NCBI GenBank assembly: GCA_903913175.1
Contig: CAIWKF010000054.1
Coordinates: 1 to 7,970, forward strand
Direction of reading: 5' to 3'
DNA: 7,970 nucleotides
Source of the DNA: Candidatus Staskawiczbacteria bacterium
Lineage (GTDB): Bacteria; Patescibacteriota; Minisyncoccia; Minisyncoccales; Staskawiczbacteraceae
Shown here in pieces: positions 5,286-7,970 of the stretch. A program made the translations under genes and the position numbers. The notes under the pieces were generated by a model. That model saw nothing but the letters and a program-made list of their open reading frames with translations. It did not search any database and was not told the origin of the DNA. Position 1 is the stretch's first letter, and each line of letters starts with the position of its first letter.

Positions 5286-5717
5286 ATGATTGAAATAAAT
5301 AATTTAACAAAATTTAAAATAGACAAAAAGTTATACACAGGGGTTGCAAAAAAAGTATTAAAAGGTGAAAATAGAATAATAGAAAATCTATCGGTTGCTT
5401 TTGTTAATTCTTTGGAAATACAAAAGCTTAATAAAAAATACAGAAACAAAAATAAACCAACTGATGTTTTATCTTTTGAAAAAAATATTAGCAAAGAGAT
5501 TCAAAATATAAATGCAGAAATTGGTGAAGTAATTATTTGTTTAGAAGTTGTTAAAGAAAACGCTAAAAAATTTGGCGTGACATTTAAACAAGAATTAGCA
5601 AAAATTTTAATTCATGGAGTTTTACACTTGTGTGGATATAACCATGAAGGTTCTGAGAAAGAAGCAGTAAAAATGGAAACAAAAGAAAAAGCATATTTAG
5701 CAAAATTTAAAATTTAA
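5286..5717 (+). CDS. ybeY: Endoribonuclease YbeY (rRNA maturation factor)
   Basis: 143 aa, a normal length for YbeY, a zinc-dependent single-strand RNase implicated in 16S rRNA 3'-end processing and ribosome quality control in the cytoplasm. The signature HGVLHLCGYNH supplies the H-x3-H-x5-H metal ligands His110, His114 and His120. Upstream, LNKKYRNKNKPTDVLSFE matches the conserved substrate-groove region that precedes the metal site. The ATG is 1 nt after the pilB TAA, so translation is probably coupled; there is no Shine-Dalgarno of its own. The last codons and stop lie in a 7-bp tandem repeat (5702-5728), so copy-number change would alter the extreme C-terminus but not the active site. Confidence 0.94.
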   Translation: MIEINNLTKFKIDKKLYTGVAKKVLKGENRIIENLSVAFVNSLEIQKLNKKYRNKNKPTDVLSFEKNISKEIQNINAEIGEVIICLEVVKENAKKFGVTFKQELAKILIHGVLHLCGYNHEGSEKEAVKMETKEKAYLAKFKI

Positions 5718-5728
5718 AATTTAAAATT
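5702..5728 (+). repeat. Tandem 7-mer AAAATTT, nearly four copies
   Basis: AAAATTT is repeated at 5702, 5709 and 5716, with a partial fourth copy ending at 5728. It spans the ybeY stop codon (TAA 5715-5717). The period is not a multiple of three, so gain or loss of a copy shifts the ybeY end frame. Confidence 0.8.
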
Positions 5729-5735
5729 AAAGACT

Positions 5736-5770
5736 ATGGCTAAGGCTACGCGTCACAACAAGTAGCACTT
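5736..5770 (+). other. ybeY-ftsA spacer: mini-ORF and imperfect hairpin
   Basis: In this 79-nt gap an ATG at 5736 opens a nine-codon frame (MAKATRHNK, stop TAG 5763-5765). GGCTAC to CGTCAC is richer in G+C than its surroundings. GCTAC (5745-5749) pairs with GTAGC (5762-5766), and the stem can extend by AAG/CTT across one bulged A. It contains the CTACGC hexamer. It may be a leader-peptide-like or structural control element for ftsA, or a degenerate dispersed repeat. No clear promoter for ftsA is visible. Confidence 0.3.
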
Positions 5771-5796
5771 ATACCACAAATTAAGAAAATAAACAG

Positions 5797-7029
5797 ATGG
5801 CAAAAGGTCAAATTATTGCAGGGCTTGATGTTGGCACAAACACAATAAAACTTTTAGTTGTGCAAAAAAAAGGAGAGGAATTATGTGTTTTATCTTATGA
5901 TCAAATGCCTTCTTTTGGTTTAAGAAAAGGAGCAGTAGTTAATATTGAAGAAACAGCCAAGAACATTCAATTACTGGTATCTGGGGTAGAAAAAAATATT
6001 GGAAGGAAAATTAATTCTGTATATGTAAACATTGGTGGAAGTCATTTATATGTTATTCCTTCCGATGGCATAATCTCTGTATCTCGCGCCAACCAAATAA
6101 TATCACAGGAAGATAAAGATAGGGTTTTACAAGCAACACGCGCTATAAACATTCCTTCTAATGAAGAGGTTTTAGATGTGTTTCCTAGAGAGTTTATTAT
6201 TGATGATCAAAAAGGCATAAAAGATCCTCTAGCTTTAAAAGGCGTAAGATTAGAAGCTAAGGTACTTTTACTTTGTGTGTTTTCTCCTTACTTTATAAAT
6301 ATTACTCAGGCGGTTGTAAACGCAAAATTGCACATTGATGATGTTGTACCTTCTCCTTTGGCAGCAGCAGAAGCTGTGTTAACCCCACAACAAAAAGAAT
6401 TGGGTTCTGCAGTAATTGATATTGGATCTAACACAACTAGTTTGGCGGTTTTTGAAGAGGGGGAATTGATACATTTGGCGGTTTTCTCTTTGGGTTCGGC
6501 AAACATTACTAACGATATTGCTATTGGTTTAAAAACTGAAATTTCTATTGCTGAAAGTATAAAAAAACAACATGGCTCTTGTTTTTTTGTGAAAACTGAT
6601 AAAGAGAAAAAGGATCAATCTAAAAAGAAAATAGAAATTTTTGATAAGTCTTCTTCTGTGGTTAATTTTACTAAAAAAACTTTAGTAGACATAATTGAAC
6701 CAAGGGTTTCTGAAATTTTTGATCAAGTTGCCAAAGAATTAAAAAAAATTGGGAAACAAGAACTTTTGCCTGGAGGAATTGTTTTAACTGGAGGTGGGGC
6801 TAAATTACCAAAAATAAAAGAATTGGCCAGAGAAATGCTAAAACTTCCTTGTGAAATTGGAAGTGTAAAAAATATTGCAGGAATAGATGAAGATCCTGCT
6901 TTAGCAACTGTTGCTGGTTTAGTTTTAGGAGCCAACAGTATTGACGAGCAAACTAAAGAAGGTATAATGGGGTTTGTGGGCAGACTTTGGGAAAAAATTA
7001 AAAAAATATTTAAAGCTTTTGTCCCATAA
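5797..7029 (+). CDS. ftsA: Cell division protein FtsA
   Basis: 410 aa, normal length. FtsA is the actin-like ATP-binding protein that tethers FtsZ filaments to the membrane and recruits later division proteins. Phosphate-1 is GLDVGTNTIK (Asp11), the SHS2 (1C) domain spans about 85-165, phosphate-2 is IDIGSNTT (Asp208), and the adenosine motif is TGGGAKLP (331-338). The C-terminal GFVGRLWEKIKKIFKAFVP is an amphipathic helix with aromatic and Lys faces, the expected membrane-targeting sequence. A Lys-rich segment at about 260-285 is an acidic/basic insert of unknown role. The start has no Shine-Dalgarno, but the protein aligns from its first residues with the family. It lies 8 nt before ftsZ and is almost certainly cotranscribed. 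Pilus assembly PilM is a relative, but the C-terminal membrane-targeting helix and the adjacent ftsZ support FtsA. Confidence 0.93.
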   Translation: MAKGQIIAGLDVGTNTIKLLVVQKKGEELCVLSYDQMPSFGLRKGAVVNIEETAKNIQLLVSGVEKNIGRKINSVYVNIGGSHLYVIPSDGIISVSRANQIISQEDKDRVLQATRAINIPSNEEVLDVFPREFIIDDQKGIKDPLALKGVRLEAKVLLLCVFSPYFINITQAVVNAKLHIDDVVPSPLAAAEAVLTPQQKELGSAVIDIGSNTTSLAVFEEGELIHLAVFSLGSANITNDIAIGLKTEISIAESIKKQHGSCFFVKTDKEKKDQSKKKIEIFDKSSSVVNFTKKTLVDIIEPRVSEIFDQVAKELKKIGKQELLPGGIVLTGGGAKLPKIKELAREMLKLPCEIGSVKNIAGIDEDPALATVAGLVLGANSIDEQTKEGIMGFVGRLWEKIKKIFKAFVP

Positions 7030-7037
7030 ATTATTAT

Positions 7038-7961
7038 ATGAATCCTATTATAAAAGTAGTTGGTGTTGGTGGGTCTGGATCGAATACAATTTCTAGAATT
7101 TCAAAATCAAATATTTCTGGAATTGAAATAATTGCAATAAACACCGATGCTCAAGCTTTGCATTTTTGTAAAGCGCAAAAAAAGATTTTAATTGGAAAAA
7201 ATATTACTAAAGGTTTAGGGACAGGAATGGACGCTGGTTTAGGAAAGGCTGCTGCACAAGAAAATAAAGAAGAAATTACAGAAAACCTAAAGGGCTCAGA
7301 TATGGTTTTTATAACATGTGGTTTGGGCGGTGGCACAGGATCGGGGGCTTCTACAATAATTGCAGAAATTGCCAAAGAACTTGGTATTTTGACAATTGCA
7401 GTAGTTACAACGCCATTTTCTTTTGAGGGGCAACAAAGGAAAAAAGTAGCCGATGATGCTTTGTCTTTTTTAAGAACAAAAGTTGATTCTTTATTGGTAA
7501 TTTCTAATGATAAGCTTTTAAAGATAATTGATGAAAAGACTACGGTTACCAATGCTTTTTTAATGTGTGATGAAGTTTTAATGCAAGCTGTACAAGGAAT
7601 TACAGATTTAATTTTAATTCCAGGAATTATTAGCATTGATTTTGCATCTATTGTTTCAATTATAAAAAACTCTGGTGTGGCGCTTTTTGGATCGGGTATT
7701 GCAAGAGGTGAAAACAGGGCCACAGAAGCTGCAGAAAAAGCCATAAATTCACCATTGTTAGATTTTTCAATTAATGGTGCGCGTGGAGTTTTATTTAATG
7801 CTTCAGGGCAGGATATAACACTAAATGAGCTTCAAGAAGCAGCTAAAGTAATTACTAAAAATGCTGATCCTAAAGCACAAATAATTTTTGGAGCAGTTAA
7901 AGACGACAACTTTAAAAAAGGTGAAATGAAAATAACAGTTATTGCCACAAACTTTAATTAA
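7038..7961 (+). CDS. ftsZ: FtsZ GTPase, tailless and with altered T7 loop
   Basis: 307 aa against roughly 350-400 for typical FtsZ. FtsZ is the tubulin homologue that polymerises into the division ring. VVGVGGSGSNTI is the T1 loop, AINTDAQAL T2, GGGTGSG (97-103) the tubulin signature, VTTPFSFEG T5, and SNDKLL T6; the nucleotide pocket looks intact. The T7 loop reads SIDFASIVSII instead of the usual NVDFADV: Asp201 is kept, but Ser204 replaces the aspartate equivalent to E. coli Asp212, needed for GTP hydrolysis in the neighbouring subunit. The protein ends at the last strand of the globular domain (ITVIATNFN), so the linker and C-terminal peptide that bind FtsA are absent. The stop is inside the window, so the end is real in this sequence. 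It may be a slow or non-hydrolysing FtsZ, or a second paralogue working with a canonical copy elsewhere. Confidence 0.92.
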   Translation: MNPIIKVVGVGGSGSNTISRISKSNISGIEIIAINTDAQALHFCKAQKKILIGKNITKGLGTGMDAGLGKAAAQENKEEITENLKGSDMVFITCGLGGGTGSGASTIIAEIAKELGILTIAVVTTPFSFEGQQRKKVADDALSFLRTKVDSLLVISNDKLLKIIDEKTTVTNAFLMCDEVLMQAVQGITDLILIPGIISIDFASIVSIIKNSGVALFGSGIARGENRATEAAEKAINSPLLDFSINGARGVLFNASGQDITLNELQEAAKVITKNADPKAQIIFGAVKDDNFKKGEMKITVIATNFN

Positions 7962-7970
7962 AATTTAAAC

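Noticed and set aside
7151..7744. Long minus-strand frame of 197 codons opposite ftsZ
   Set aside because: It lies wholly within ftsZ, has Ser/Ala/Pro-rich shadow composition and no ribosome site or motif; the ftsZ frame is unambiguous.
1..7970. CRISPR array, insertion sequence, integrase or defence system
   Set aside because: No spaced direct repeats, transposase or recombinase motifs, or terminal inverted repeats around a gene were seen.

Overview
The window looks like a chromosomal segment of an AT-rich bacterium with a compact genome, probably a member of the Candidate Phyla Radiation (Patescibacteria, Parcubacteria-like). That placement is inferred from the A/T-ending codons, the lysine/asparagine-rich proteins, the lack of Shine-Dalgarno sequences before six of the seven intact genes, a NIF3-family protein with a long charged N-terminal extension, and a type IV pilus ATPase gene next to ftsA-ftsZ. 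All intact genes read with the standard code: TGG is used for Trp and none is interrupted by TGA.

Layout. (1) 1-507: the 3' part of an unrecognised lysine-rich, helical coding region on the + strand. It has an in-frame TGA at 133-135 and no usable start after it, so it is disrupted or misassembled. (2) 508-597: a strong bidirectional terminator between convergent genes. (3) 596-1702, minus strand: a predicted lipoprotein with a coiled coil, a HEAT-like helical middle and a Pro/Val-rich tail. It is visibly richer in G+C than the rest, has the only perfect Shine-Dalgarno, a structured leader and a perfect consensus promoter, and looks transferred. (4) 1897-2154: a small, very basic lysine-rich protein. 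(5) 2204-3163: a NIF3/DUF34 metal-binding protein. (6) 3178-3532: a bidirectional terminator, a minus-strand tRNA-Pro/tRNA-Gly transcription unit with its own promoter, and the divergent pilB promoter. (7) 3533-7961: a tight + strand cluster pilB, ybeY, ftsA, ftsZ with gaps of 1, 79 and 8 nt.

The last cluster joins a pilus assembly motor, a 16S rRNA-processing/ribosome-quality RNase, and the membrane anchor and tubulin-like polymer of the division ring. pilB seems to start from an extended -10 promoter whose predicted start site falls on the ATG, which would make a leaderless mRNA. The FtsZ is unusual: it stops at the end of the globular GTPase domain, so it lacks the C-terminal tail that binds FtsA, and its T7 loop has Ser in place of one of the two catalytic aspartates. 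I did not find a recognisable new defence, mobile or CRISPR system. The items most worth a second look are the tailless, T7-altered FtsZ, the compositionally foreign lipoprotein cassette, and the TGA-interrupted reading frame at the left end.
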